The position numbers were made by a program, and so were the translations under genes. From Anastatus disparis (taxonomy: Eukaryota; Arthropoda; Insecta; Hymenoptera; Eupelmidae): DNA of 64,000 bases. This document shows positions 20,870 through 33,231 of this stretch, in pieces (within the stretch, counting starts at the first letter, position 1; the number at the start of each line of letters is the position of its first letter). The stretch spans positions 1,180,501-1,244,500 of the forward strand of contig JAFFSR010000249.1 of assembly GCA_017163975.1 (NCBI GenBank), read 5' to 3'. Below the pieces are notes generated by a model, which saw nothing but the letters and a program-made list of their open reading frames with translations, was not told the DNA's origin and made no database searches.

Positions 20870-23800
20870 GGCTGATTCCATTCAAATCCATACAGGCCGT
20901 CACTGATCCAATTTTTTTTTCCTTCTAAGTAATAAAAATACCTTCTATTATGTATATATAGATAAAATTTACCTCGTAGAACGCTAAAAAAATTTTTTTT
21001 TTACTACTGCAATTTTAGTGTTGGATGTAAAAACGAAAATTCAAAAATTGAAATTGAATCTCTACGTTTAAATGACTATAGCTCCGTCAATTTTTAACCT
21101 TTTTAGGCGTTCTTTTAACGAAAGTATGCGAAATTCTGTTTAGCTTTTAATGCAATCTCGATTTTTGTAATACCATTTGATCTCACTGAGTTATTTACGA
21201 AAAACCGAAAAAAGCGATTTTTTTCAAACACGATTTACTCAAAAACTATATTTTTTTTTTTATATATATGATTTTATAGGTGAAAAATGCGATTTTGCCT
21301 TATTTTTTTTTTAACAGATTTTTAAACGTTTTTTTTATATTTTCGATTTTAAAACGTTGATACCATGGCGCATCGTACTATTTTTCCAACTTTACGTGTT
21401 CTTACAACTATTTTTATGCTTTTATTTATTAATATATCGAAAAAATCAACAATAATCTTTAAAATAAACCCCAGATCGAATATTTTGATCAATTAGAACC
21501 AAAGTTATGACGATTTGAAGTTAAAAAAAATGCTGAAACTTTAAATAAATATATTTACTTTGAATTTTGAATTTTGAATTTAAATTTTGAATTTTGAATT
21601 TTGAACTTTGAATTTTAAATTTTGAATTTGAATTTTGAAAAGGTGAGTTTTTTAAATAATAAGATATATTATTTGGTCATTATCAATGAACAAATAATAT
21701 GCGATACAATTAAGAAAGAACACTAATGAATTGAGAACTAATGTGAATAAAAAAATCCGAATTTGAATAAAACCTTTCAATTTACTTCTTGCCACTCATG
21801 TCTCGAAGTTTTGGCAGTGTAGATCTGGTTTCGTTCACTTTTCCAACAGTGAATCTTTTGAATACCTTTAATTTCTTTTGCATTTCCTAACCATTCCATT
21901 TTCTTGTCTGTCGAAAAACTTCTAACTTATCCTCGCGGATAATAAGAATCTTAATCGACAGAGTATATTTTAACACGTGAGAGGCGAAATTTTCAGCGTT
22001 TCTAATATAATCTGCACTCTTCTTGGATAGATTATGCGTGGTAGCATAATGTTCAACTAAACCAGCAATACCGTCACAAGCGCCTTTACCATGACCTGTT
22101 GCAGAAAAAAGCCATTTTTTGTTTACTTTTGAGTTTTGAAGCTCATAAAATTGATATCTATTTTTAAAATGACTGGCAGCTCCATCGGAAATGGTTATGA
22201 TTTCATCAAGATCTTGTGTAATATGTTTTTGTTTTAAGTTATCGATAATTAACTTTATAGCCATTAAAGCATAAGACGAATCATGTTTAATATCGTCAGA
22301 GACGGTGACATAACTGACTGTTTTATCATTTCCAAAATACCATACAGACGTAAATATTGATATTTGGTTTTTATTCCAATGATAGCTTTGAATTTCATTT
22401 TGAAGCAGAACTGTCCAATTTTCTGCAAAATCGACATGAATAACTAATTGGAAGTCATTATTTTTCGCTAAAAGTTTAACCTCTTTAATTGCTATACGTT
22501 GAATTTCTTTGACCAAATTATGAGCTCTTACAGTGAGAGCGGGCTCTCTTAACTCTATTAAGGAATTTTCAATTGTGCTAGTTTTATTCAGTAAATTTGA
22601 TTTTTCCCAAACACCATAAATTATTTCTTCATATAAATCTTCTTTTGTCAAAGAAATTACTTGTAAATCAATAGAATCTCCAATGGGACATTCTTTACAT
22701 TCTCTGAGTACACATTTCATATCATCTTTTGAACAAAAAAGTAAAGAACATATTTTTAATTCCAAATCTGCAATGTCTTGTTTATTCTCTTTTTTATAAT
22801 TATTCAAAGCATCTAACATAAGTTAAAGATTCTCGCAGTAAACGCAAAGACATGAATTGGTGGGTAAATGTGGTATCGCGTAAGAAAGCGTTTGACTTTC
22901 TTAGTTTTTATACCATTTTCTTTGATAGATACTGTGTCGCTTTTATTCGCACTTTGACGAGAACAATTAAAATCATCGTTCAGATAATAATCCTTTACTT
23001 TCATTATAATTTCACTATCCAAAGAATGGCCACAATAGTTCTCAGACTGCTTGTAAATTTTTTTATTATTTACCAATGATCGTGCTTGATCAATCATATA
23101 AATAGTTACATTTGGTAAAACTGATAATAAATAATCCTTGGAAATATCACTTGGTATAATACTCAACAATCGCACTTTTTCAAGAAAATTTGAACAATTA
23201 TCTAATGCAATTTTAATATTCTCAAGCCATTATTATTTGTTTTACATCCATTATTTTCATTCAATGCGGGCAAATCCGTTATATTGTAGACTTTCATCAT
23301 TTTACTTGCTATTTGTGAATCAAATGCATCGTTTATTTGTTTTCTTTTTCAGAGAGCATAAGATTCTCGCATCTTGATATTGATACTTTGAGGCATTTTA
23401 ATTGGTGAAATGTTTAATTTCAAATTACTTGAAGTCTCGTTGAGCTGTTCTACCACAGCCTCACTATGAATAAAATCTTCCGAAGATTATTGACTGCTTG
23501 AAGTCGATGAAATAGGCGCATTTTTCACTTCATCTAATAATATTTTGTAACACGAAGGGCATACTTTATCTTCTCTGGAGAAAGAAGTATTTGGATACAA
23601 GCGCTTCAAAGACTCCGTTAGATCACCTAATTCTCTAAGCGGACTTTTGGAGCAATCATAAACAAGTTTTTTGTGCCTTTCTTTTAAACCCTTGCACTTT
23701 ATTTTAACAATCAGTGATGCCATTATTGATATTCTGTTCAATGACAGATCGAAAAAAATAATTTTTCTTAAACAACTTTATTTTTTTTTATCTTCCTTTT

Positions 23801-24810
23801 CTTATATTTTTAAACGCGTCAAGTCGTTGATGAGAATGCAAAGAACGAATCATCGCCACCTAGTAGTGATATGCGTCAACTCCCTACAAAATAAATAAAA
23901 ATTCTGGGCGCGAAATTCAAACTGATAAAAAAATTATATTCTTCAACAAAAAAATTTTTATTATAATAATGTACCATAAAAAGAGGATAAATGGTTATGT
24001 ATTCTTTCATCAAAATAACTTTTTTTTTAAATTAAAAAATTTATATCTTCAGATTTTAATCTTTAACGAAAATTTCGTTTTCTCAATGTAAATATCATAT
24101 TTATTTAAAGTTTCAGCATTTTTTTAAAAACTTTAAATCGTCATAACTTTGGTTCTAATTGATCAAAATATTCGATCCGGGGTTTATTTTAAACATTATT
24201 GTTAATATTTTTGATATTATAATAAATAAAAGCATAATAATAGTTGTAAGAACACGTAAAGTTGAAAAAATAGTACAATTCGCCATGGTATCAATGTTTT
24301 AAAATCGAAAATATAAAATAAACGTTTAAAAATCTGTTAAAAAAAAGGGAAAATGGCATATTTTCACCTACCTTAAAAGTTAGTATTTTTTATGTATAAA
24401 ATTATATGAAAATTTCAACAAAAAAAATATAGTTTTTGAGAAAATCGTGTTTAAAAAAAATCGCTTTTTTCGGTTTTCCGTAAATAACTCAGTGAGATCA
24501 AATTGTATTACAAAAATCGAGATTGCATTTTAAACTAGACAAAATTCCGCACACTTTCGTTAAAAGAACGCTCAAAAAGGTTAAAAATTGACGGAGCTAT
24601 AGTCATTTAAAAGTAGAGGTTCATTTTCAATTTTTGAATTTTCGTTTTTACATCCAACACTAGAATTGCTATAGTAAAAAAAAAAATTTTTTTGAGCGTT
24701 CTACGAGGTAAATTTTATCTTTATATACATAATAAAAGGTATTTTTATTACTTAGAAGAAAAAAAAAATTCGATCAGTGACAGCCTGCATGAATCTGAAT
24801 GGAATCAGCC
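20870..24810 (-). mobile_element. DNA transposon E2 with long terminal inverted repeats
   Basis: The left end GGCTGATTCCATTCAAATCC (20870) is mirrored by the right end at 24810. Inverted similarity continues inward for about 690 bp (to about 21560 on the left and from about 24088 on the right). Transposase-like frames lie between, on the minus strand. The long repeats, the internal gene and the second partial copy at 12432-13370 make a cut-and-paste transposon likely. No convincing target duplication is visible, so either the true ends differ slightly or the duplication has decayed. Confidence 0.75.
21777..23741 (-). pseudogene. E2 transposase-like protein, broken
   Basis: Reads on the minus strand from 23741 towards 21777. 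The N-terminal part has a CPSCYK zinc-knuckle-like pair. The middle has a CSRQSANKSD block and KRFLTR (near 22900). The C-terminal 310-codon part (22819-21887) has CVLRECKEC, HVDFAENW with a possible catalytic Asp, QNEIQSYHWNKNQ, ISDGAASHFK with a possible second Asp, and GHGKGACDG. Breaks include a stop near 23487, others near 23345 and 23200, a frameshift near 22880 and one near 21900 that loses the tail kept in the 12432-12965 relic. Similar proteins are widespread as unnamed transposon proteins in invertebrates. I do not assign a superfamily. Confidence 0.7.
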
Positions 24811-24867
24811 ACGAAACACGAATCAGCAAAGGAACCTTTTCCTTTAGCATACTTTTAAAGATTTTTA

Positions 24868-24869
24868 AA

Positions 24870-24912
<43 letters not shown>
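24868..24912. repeat. TA microsatellite
   Basis: TA dinucleotide run just downstream of the coiled-coil reading frame on its coding strand, where some non-LTR retroelements carry simple repeats at the 3' end. Confidence 0.75.
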
Positions 24913-24916
<4 letters not shown>

Positions 24917-24931
24917 TCTTTTTCAAGATAC

Positions 24932-26015
24932 TCATTTATATATATTTGAGAATGGTGCTTGGTGGTAGAAAAACTGCCGAAGAGGGAGGAATCCAGATCC
25001 GCTGTCGATCTCACGCCCTGCAGACATCCTGTCCTTATTTTTATTTTCAGAATTAGAGATTTCAGTAACAGATACAATATTTAAACGTTCAAAAGTTGGA
25101 AGTATGGTTCCCAGAACAGCGCAAGCATAATCCTCCAGCCCGACATTAGCCGCAGAGCAGTCCAATCTGCTGGACATCACCAGGACACTATTCCCAGAAC
25201 CACACTTCTTCACAGCATGACAGGATGCCCCTCTGCTACTATCTGTATGTGTTTTTACTATTTGTACATCGTTCGAATCAACAGGTGCTTCAGTGTTTGT
25301 GTTATGAGAGCTACTAGCTGTACGTTTAAATAATTGTGTTATATTCGAATTTACAGGCATATCAGTGTTAGTGTTGGTGTTGGTGTTGATTGAGTGCTCG
25401 TCCTGGATCGTGAGATCACTAACAGTCTGCACTACCTCAGCCACCCTGGTCATAAGTTGAGAAAAGTTGCTGCCCACTCCATTGAATTTATTACCCAAAA
25501 ACACCTGCATATTAATAAAATTAGTCGTGAGAGATTTGAAAAACTTTCCATGCATGCTATTTGGAGCAGACAACAACTCCCTCTCTAAAGTATCTATCAT
25601 TCCTCTGAGTTTACGATTCTCCTCTAGCAGCTGCGTCTGCCCAGCATGTGAATTCTTAATAATTTCATTTTGACTCTCCATTTTAGTCACGATATCCTGC
25701 AGATCCTTGTCAGTGTTTATAATATGGCACTCAAGAGCCGGAAGTCGATTTAGATAATTTTGAATCAGCTCGAGCCTGCAGGATAGCGCGCTCTCCAAAG
25801 CAGACACAGCTGCCTGTACTGAGGAAGAATCAGCACCATCATTACTCTGCCTTAGACCACCATCTTTATCTTTACTAATATTGTTATACGGGGTGACCAA
25901 TGCAGCACCACCTCTAAATTTTTCATTAATCAAATTAATACTTATGCTATGTTCCCCTCCAACCACCGCAGAACAGCGCAAATCGGTCTTCTTCTTAATC
26001 ACAGAGTGTCCTTGT
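24932..26015 (-). CDS. Coiled-coil protein resembling a non-LTR retroelement ORF1, split by E3
   Basis: The minus-strand frame is open from the E3 junction at 26015 to a stop at 24932. It continues in frame on the far side of E3 (29049-29135), where an ATG lies at 29133-29135, for roughly 390 codons in all. It has a heptad-like coiled coil around TQLLEENRKLRGMIDTLERE, an NTNTNTNT-rich linker, and a C-terminal stretch (NSVLVMSSRLD, then LPTFERLNIVSVTEIS) reminiscent of the C-terminal part of LINE ORF1 proteins. No zinc knuckle and no reverse transcriptase follow; a TA microsatellite comes next. The codon use is less AT-biased than in neighbouring elements. The ORF1 assignment is inference; a host coiled-coil gene exon is possible. 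The first codon shown in the proximal part is not the real start. Confidence 0.5.
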
Positions 26016-29000
26016 CACGATTCGCCTAAAGGAAGTTTAAATGAAAATGTTTTGTTGCCTCGAAATTCATTTTGATTATGATTTTTAGATATCTTAAACA
26101 TATTTTAACATACTTTTTAAAATCAATTTACGTGGCCGATTCATGAAAAGTTAAGTTTAAATGAACAAATATTGTTTTATTAGGCAACATTATTGTAAAT
26201 ATATAAATAGAAATAACAAATACGTAAATAACTATCCCCCATTTATTTTGTATCACCTGTATGTTAAAAACATTTATTTACGGTATTAATATGCAATAAA
26301 TCTATAATTATAAAACGACTGATATATATAATTACTTAAGAAATGAGAAATAATATATACAAAGCTAGAAAATTTTTTCCATTACTACAATCTTAAAGTT
26401 CGTTATATTCTCACCTAATTCATTGTATACAAATAAAATAAACATTGAAAAGGTTACAGCTAACAGTACTCGATACTATTTATTATTTATATTATAAAGA
26501 TCATATGTAAATACAATTTGTGGAATTTAAAGTGATATATAATCTTAAAGAAAATTTAGTATAGCATTTGACTTCGCGCAGCAACGTTCGTTCAATTTAT
26601 TTAATTTCATTTAATTTAAAAATAGTGATTGTCAATTATGAACTTGCAAAGTAATTCGGCCAGAACTCACGAACAAAATCGTCATAATATGTGTTTGATG
26701 TGTAAAAGGAAGCCGAAAAAAAGCATTATAAAACTACAGGTAAAATAGGAACTCAAATCAAATTGTTATTTCCTGATTTTAATGAAATGGATTCGCGTTT
26801 ACCTGCTGTAGTTTGTTGTGCTTGTAGGCTTAAAATTACAAGAGCTAATATAAATACAAGTTTAAAAAGTTTACTTCAGATGCCAGACTACTCAAAATAT
26901 CATTTAAAAATGAAAACGCGCAGTTCATCAAAGTCAGAAAAAGAGTGTGGCTGTACTTTATGTAATGAAATTAGATCCAGACAAAGAAGTTTTGAAATTA
27001 TTAATACTAAAAAAAAGGAATCTCATAAACCACTGAAGAAGACTAGTAGGCGATATTCGAATTGTTTAACTTTAATAGCTAAAGGTATAAGTCATAAATG
27101 TACTTCAACAACATTCCTAAAAAATGTTCAAGAAGGCATCAAAACTCCATAGCAAAGTGAACATTTGATTTCGAAATTATTAGTCAAAAGGAAAGTTGAA
27201 AATAAATTAAATGATGAAGCAGAAAGGACGAATGTTGCACTATCTCTATCGCAATAGCGTGGTCAACCATTAAATATTATCGTAAATGCAAAAGAAAAAA
27301 AACAAATACACCAAATATCGTCTAATGATTTGTGATTTGCAGAATGATTCAAATTTATCTAATCGTCAGATACGTGATTTTTCTAAATTTATAAGAAAAA
27401 AAACATGTTCACGAAATATTATTGAGCCTTATACTCGAGAAAAAAATTTTCAAAAGTCTCATAGTTTGGATGAATTTTTTGAAGTGCATTTATTGGATTT
27501 CGAAATTGTAAAAAATGAGGTTGTTACGAAAATTCCAAGCTCTGCTGTTATTTGCACCGATTTGATTTTGTTTATACAACATATTATTCATAATAGAAAT
27601 ATTTTTTATTTTCACTTGAATTTTGGTATTGATGGTGGCGGAGGTTCTTTAAAATTCACCTCATCTATTCAATCTAAAAATGAAGATAATAATATTGAAA
27701 AAAATACCTCAAAGAATTCTAAAAAATGGAAGGACACTGGAGTAAAGAAGATATTTATTATTGCTCTTGCTCCAGATACACAAGAAAATTATAACAATGT
27801 AAAACTTTTATGGTCAAAACTAAAAATTAATGATTGTTTGATTGAATATCCAGGAACAATTACAACTGACTTGAAACTCTCAAACATAATTACGGGTTTA
27901 ACGAATAGCGCAAGTTATTGTCCATGTATTTGGTGTGATGTCACGAAAACTAATTTAGGTTTGTGTGGTACTTTGAGGACAACAACTAGCTGTATGTCTA
28001 ATTATAATAACTGGTGTGATCATGGAAAGGTAAAAAAAAAAGTTAAAGATTTCAAAAATTGTATCAATCCACCTTTGTTTTATTCAGATGATGATAAACT
28101 AATTTTAGATGTAATTCCTCCTCCAGAATTACGTCTTCTATTAAGCTGTGTTAACACACTTTATAGTAATATGTTTAAGTTATATCCCGATATTGCTACA
28201 AAATGGGCGCATCAAAGTAACATAGAAAGAAGTTACAGTAATGGTGGTAACTTTTCGTTTGCAGGAAATGCATGTAACGTATTACTGAATAATGTTGATT
28301 AACTTCAACATATATGTGAAGTTAACATTGGAGGTCTAGCAGGTTCCATGGCATATGTAGATACTTTTAGAAAATTTAAAATAGTCGTTGACGACTGCTT
28401 TTCTCTAAATTTGAAGCTAGATTTTGAACAAAATATCAAAGAATTCAAAAAAAGTTACAAAGTCTTAGGAATCTCAATGTCACCAAAAGTGCATACAATT
28501 TTTAATCACGTAGCACAATTTGGTTCAAAACACCAGATGGGCTTTGGATTTTTCGGAGAGCAAGCTACAGAATCAGTGCATTATGATTTTAATAAAAAGT
28601 GGATGGATTATAAAGTATTAAAACAGAATGAAAATCATACTACAAAATTACTTCGAGCTGTACGTAGCTACAATAGTGCACATATATAGATTTGTATAAA
28701 CTTATTTAAAGTTTTGTAATTAATGTATATGAAAATGAAACTGAACATTTTTATGTTTGTTTGTTAAAAAATGTATTTTTTTGTTTACTGTTAACGTGTT
28801 ATTGTTCATTAAACTCTTATTTATGTACGCGACCGGTATTTTTTCATTTGCTATTATATTTAAATATTAAATGTTGGTATCCAATAAAATGATATATTTT
28901 CATTTAAACCCAAGTTTCTATAAATCTGCCATGTAAAGTAATTTTAAAAAGTATGTTAAAACATGTTTAAGATGTATAAAGATCATAATCAAAATGAATT

Positions 29001-29048
29001 TTGAGGCAACAACATATTTTTATTTAAACTTCCTTCAGGTGAACCGTG
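26016..29048 (+). mobile_element. DNA transposon E3, complete ends with 4-bp TTGT duplication
   Basis: The left end CACGATTCGCCTAAAGGAAG and right end (inverted) CACGGTTCACCTGAAGGAAG start terminal repeats of about 125 bp. TTGT is present at 26012-26015 and 29049-29052. Removing the element and one TTGT restores a continuous reading frame across the junction on the minus strand, which supports the ends independently. A 4-bp duplication occurs in several lesser-known cut-and-paste groups; I do not assign one. Confidence 0.85.
26638..28689 (+). pseudogene. E3 transposase-like protein, broken
   Basis: The likely start is ATG 26638 (MNLQSNSARTHEQNRHNMC). The N-terminus has two Cys pairs, CLMC and, after a one-base shift near 26740, CCAC, consistent with a DNA-binding zinc finger. 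Further on come FGIDGGGGSLKF with acidic residues, ALAPDTQENYNNVKLLW, SYCPCIWCD, IPPPELRLLLSCVNTLY, GNACNVLL, SPKVHTIFNHV and FGEQATESVHYDF. Stops or shifts occur near 27150, 27255, 27330 and 28300. This gene would have mobilised E3; it is now inactive. Related proteins are known as unnamed transposon products in cnidarians and arthropods. Confidence 0.7.
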
Positions 29049-29135
29049 TTGTGTTTTTGTAATCGGTGCAACAGGTGAGCATCCTTGTGATGGAGTAGAA
29101 GCAACGATAGGCCCGGTTATAAAAGCTCCACGCAT
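29049..29135 (-). CDS. 5' part of the coiled-coil frame beyond E3
   Basis: In frame with 26015-24932 once E3 and one TTGT are ignored. It starts with ATG at 29133-29135 and encodes MRGAFITGPIVAST and following residues up to KTQ. An in-frame TGA lies further upstream, so the ATG is the best start available. Confidence 0.45.
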
Positions 29136-30675
29136 AGTGGCATTGCGTGATCCTGCGCCAGTGCCAGTGAGTGGGGCAGCGAGAGAAGCGATAAGTCAGC
29201 CAGCTATACATCTCTCACAATTATAATTCGGATTACCATCGTTATCATGAGGCACGCGCTTCATACATTTTACATGGCAGCGCTGCCGGCATGTAAAATA
29301 CTGTATTCATTTTCTCGATCCTCTTATATTATCAGCGGGAAAACCGTAGATGGCGCAGCAGTCCTTGATGGTATTTCGTGACATGGTTTAAACTGTTCAA
29401 GATGTCAAGAGAAATAAGAGGATTAAGCACAAAGCAGAACTTATTATATAATAAAAAAGGAATAAAAGATAATAGCAGGAGCAGCGTCGGAGAAATAAAA
29501 ATAATAATAAAAACAAAACAAAAATAAAGATAAAAACTGGCCTGTGAAACTCTCCGCCCAAGTATATCACATTTAGAAATAAATATAAAAGAAATAAATA
29601 ATATAGTAAAAAAGCAGCATAATAAGCTGTTTAAATTTAATATATAAAATCAAAAGGCCAGGTGGAAACACGCCTTAAGTACGGTAATTAACTGTCACTT
29701 ATCCATAGAGTAGATAAGACAGTAGACAAGGTAACCCATAGATGGAGCCACTAATGACGCACGTGAAAGATTCGCCTAAGAGATAGTCAATTTAGCGCCA
29801 AAAATATTGTAGGTTATGTAGCATATGCATAACCTATATGTAACACATGCATAAACCATGAAGATGCAATTGCATCCCCCCACTGCACCACCACTCAACA
29901 CTTCACTCCACAGTCAAAACAGCAAACCAGCAATGCTCTAGCCATTCCTCAACCATCAGCAACAGCAGCACAAACAACAACAAAATGACAATGCTGGGCA
30001 GAGCGATGCAGAAAGACAGAAAAACGTCCAGGGTCCGAGAGATGCAGATGCACAAGTGCAAGCCAGTCAAGCCAAGCCTTGAGGACCCCTAGCTGGACGA
30101 TTCTCTGTAAAAAGATTCACTCGGCAGAGTGAAATAAAAAATATTAGAACACAAAAAGACAGAGCCGAAGCAGCGTGTCAGAAAATACTTACGGGCGGAG
30201 GAACTTAAGAATTTTTATAACATTTCTAGCAAATTTTATTATAAAGTATGGTAATTTTTTGTCAAAATGACAGTAGTTGCTTTACGATAAGTATGATAAT
30301 TTTAAAAATAAGTATAGTACTTTTTCCTCTATTTTATTCTCCGTGTATCAGAGGAATATACAATATTTATATTAAAATAGGCGAATCTACGAGCTATCAT
30401 ATAAATTAAACTATAGAATAAGAAATTGCATCAATGTAATAAAACTACTTCGATGCTATTAATGATTGATTATAAATATGAGCACTTTTAATTTATGCTA
30501 TAAATGAATTACAAATTTTAAAAACACCCAATAATAAAAATTATAGCAATTAATGCTCTCAATCGAATCATCTTCTAAACACAAAAAAGAAAATAAAAAT
30601 CGGTTCATCTCTTTGGCAGACGTACAGATACATTAAATTTATAACACTTCTTTCTTTGTTTTGGGGTTAACATAA
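29136..30675. other. Region upstream of the split frame; no gene seen
   Basis: About 1.5 kb, including a moderately GC-rich portion (29860-30110) with many CAGCA-type words. If the coiled-coil frame is a retroelement ORF1, part of this could be its 5' untranslated region. No reading frame or terminal repeat can be defended. Confidence 0.35.
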
Positions 30676-31785
30676 CCCCGTCAAAAACGTTTAACTAAAA
30701 AAATTAGCTAAAAATATAGCTAAAAATACAGCTAAAAATACAGTTATATTTAGCTAGAATATAGCTATATTCATCTCGATTTTTTAGGTAAAAATCCAAT
30801 TATTTTTTAGATAAAAATCCAGTTAATATTTTGAGTCTCTTGTAACAGCGGAAAATATAACTGTATTTTCAGCTGTATTTTTAGCTGTATTTTTAACTGT
30901 ATTTTTAGCTAATTTTTTGAGCTAATCGTTTTCGACGAGGATAACAATAGCTGATAATATAGCTAAATTTTCAGTTATATTTTTAGCTGTATTTTTAGCT
31001 TGAATTATTTTATAATTTCACGGAATAATAACTCGTTAGTTATTTTTCTATAAAAGAAAGTTCCAAAAATGAGGTGAACCTCGTAGTGTCAGCTCTCCGA
31101 AGATCGAAGAGCTTCTACGTTTTGGCACAAAGTATCTTGCTCTTTCATACCTGTGTCCTCAAAATTTGTTAATGGAATCGTAAAATTTAGAGATCCGCCA
31201 CCTAGCGACGTGAAGTGAACTTACCTGTCTTTAATTATTGATTAATGCTTAGTCGCAAGGTGGCGTTTCTCTAAATTTTACGATTCCATCGACAAATTTT
31301 GAGAACACAGGTATAGAAGAGCAAGATACTTTGTGCCAAAACGTAGAAGCTCTTCGATCTTCGGAGAGCTGACACTACGAGGTTCACCTCATTTTTGGAA
31401 CTTTCTTTTATAGAAAAATAACAAACGAGTTATTATTCCGTGAAATTATAAAATAATTTAAGCTAAAAATACAGCTAAAAATATAACTGAAAATTTAGTT
31501 ATATTATCAGCTATTGTTATCCTCGTCGAAAACGATTAGCTCAAAAAATTAGCTAAAAATACAGTTAAAAATACAGCTAAAAATACAGCTGAAAATACAG
31601 TTATATTTTCCGTTATTACAAGAGACTCAAAATATTAACTGGATTTTTATCTAAAAAATAACTGGATTTTTACCTAAAAAATCGAGATAAATATAGCTAT
31701 ATTCCAGCTAAATATAGCTGTATTTTTAGCTGTATTTTTAGCTATATTTTTAGCTAATTTTTTTAGCTAAACGTTTTTGACGGGG
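30676..31785. mobile_element. 1.1-kb palindromic element built of AGCTAAAAATAC-type units
   Basis: CCCCGTCAAAAACGTTTA at 30676 is mirrored by TAAACGTTTTTGACGGGG ending at 31785, and the arms match for about 500 bp with few differences. The outer 100-130 bp and the 30840-31005 / 31455-31610 parts consist of repeats of AGCTAAAAATACAGCTAAAA-like words. The inner arms are unique sequence (for example GAAGATCGAAGAGCTTCTAC). The loop is near 31225. No reading frame and no clear target duplication; likely a non-autonomous foldback. Confidence 0.75.
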
Positions 31786-32029
31786 AAAGTAGCGACTCGA
31801 TTTTAAATAGGTAATGCTGAACACTACGTTATATAGTCTTATAGATAGTAAATAGTTTAGTTTTAATGATATTAATTAGTAATTTTGTTAAAAATATAAG
31901 TAATATATAATTAATTTTATTTAATGTCACTATATTTATGATATCATTGAGATGCTAATAAGCGACAGAAATCTTCAGTGCGTTTATGAAAAAAACACAT
32001 ATAACAGACAATGGTGCTTGTATCAATCG
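31786..32029. other. Non-coding spacer
   Basis: AT-rich, nothing recognised. Confidence 0.35.
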
Positions 32030-32100
32030 GTAGAGACCGGGATTCAAACTCAGAACCTCGAGATTACGAATAGATCTACCGGCTGAGCTACGCTGACCTC
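32030..32100 (-). other. tRNA-like sequence, possible SINE head or tRNA pseudogene
   Basis: On the minus strand, TAGCTCAGCCGG (32079-32090) fits the tRNA A box closely and GTTTGAATCCC (32039-32049) fits the B box, with normal tRNA spacing. The D-arm and anticodon arm pair poorly and no 3' acceptor strand matches, so I do not call a functional tRNA. No A-rich tail or second copy was found to prove a SINE. Confidence 0.55.
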
Positions 32101-32105
32101 CTTAT

Positions 32106-33227
32106 TATATTGTTAGTTATGCCAAAAAATCAATGAAAATATTTCGGTTGTATCTGAATATGCAAGAAAATTTGGTATAAAATTTAAAATATTTTTATAG
32201 ATGTTGCTAATAATTTTAAATAATGTTCAAACTTCTCTTTGGTAAACATTTGAAGGATACCGTGCATAGAAAGATGCGATGTGAGAATTTTAATAAATCT
32301 AATAATCGTTAATTTAAACAAAGATATTAAATCTACTCGTGAGCCGATTCTCACAGGCAAAATCGGTGTATCAAAAATAATTTATTTGTGTAAAGGGCGC
32401 CAGATACACCACCAACTAGCTAGCCGTAAGCACGATTCTCAAGCGGCCTTGGATCGGGAGGTGGCTCTTTTCGTGTAGATTTCTTGCCTGAAATGGAAGG
32501 GGGGAGCACACAGAGAAAAAACTTTTATTTGAACTCACTCAATTTTATATTAAAGAAAATGATTTATTTCATATTCAGTCTTAATAAACCTTGCTTAATT
32601 TTCTACCTATCCGCGCTCTCTCACACACACAAAATTTAGATAAACTTCATTCTTTTAATTACACTTTCGAATTCAAATTTAGTCTATACAGAAGATTCTA
32701 ATTTTAATCAATTTCTTTATCTACTCGTCGCTTAATAAATAAGAAATTTGAGTTGATTACGTAAGAATTTAATGGCGTAAATCGTTTAGCCGTTAGGCTC
32801 GCTTCGCTTCTTTCTTTCTCTCTCTCTCTCTCTCTCTGTCGGCGCTCAATACGCGCCCACATTTACCAAAGGAACAGATTCCTTTGATTATCCAATCCAC
32901 GATTACTAATAAAATAAAGAAATTAACTTATTGATATATATTTTATATTTTAATTTAATTATTATTTACTATACCGGTGAATAAACACGCTCAACCGGTC
33001 AAGATTCACTTTGGCAATACTTGGCCACATGATACACACTTGGCACTCACGGCCCACCACGTGGCACTCACGGTCTACTTAAGATCGAATATAAAAAAAA
33101 AATTTCTTTTAATTTAATTTCACTTCACGTCGCTTAACGAATTCTATTTATTTTTTTTCACGCTTAATAAACTACGAATAATTTTTATCAACTTTACAGT
33201 TTTACAAACTCTATAACAATTTTACGT
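32106..33227. other. Region without a recognised gene
   Basis: Contains a short TC microsatellite near 32813-32838. A short plus-strand frame (32281-32478) shows no family signature. Sequence at 32395-32500 is more GC-rich and could be a retroelement edge, but this cannot be shown. Confidence 0.35.
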
Positions 33228-33231
33228 TTAA

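Noticed and set aside
32030..32100. Functional tRNA gene
   Set aside because: Promoter boxes fit, but the acceptor, D and anticodon stems do not pair.
32395..32420. TGGCGCCC on the minus strand as a retroelement primer-binding site
   Set aside because: No LTR end lies next to it and no paired LTR was found.
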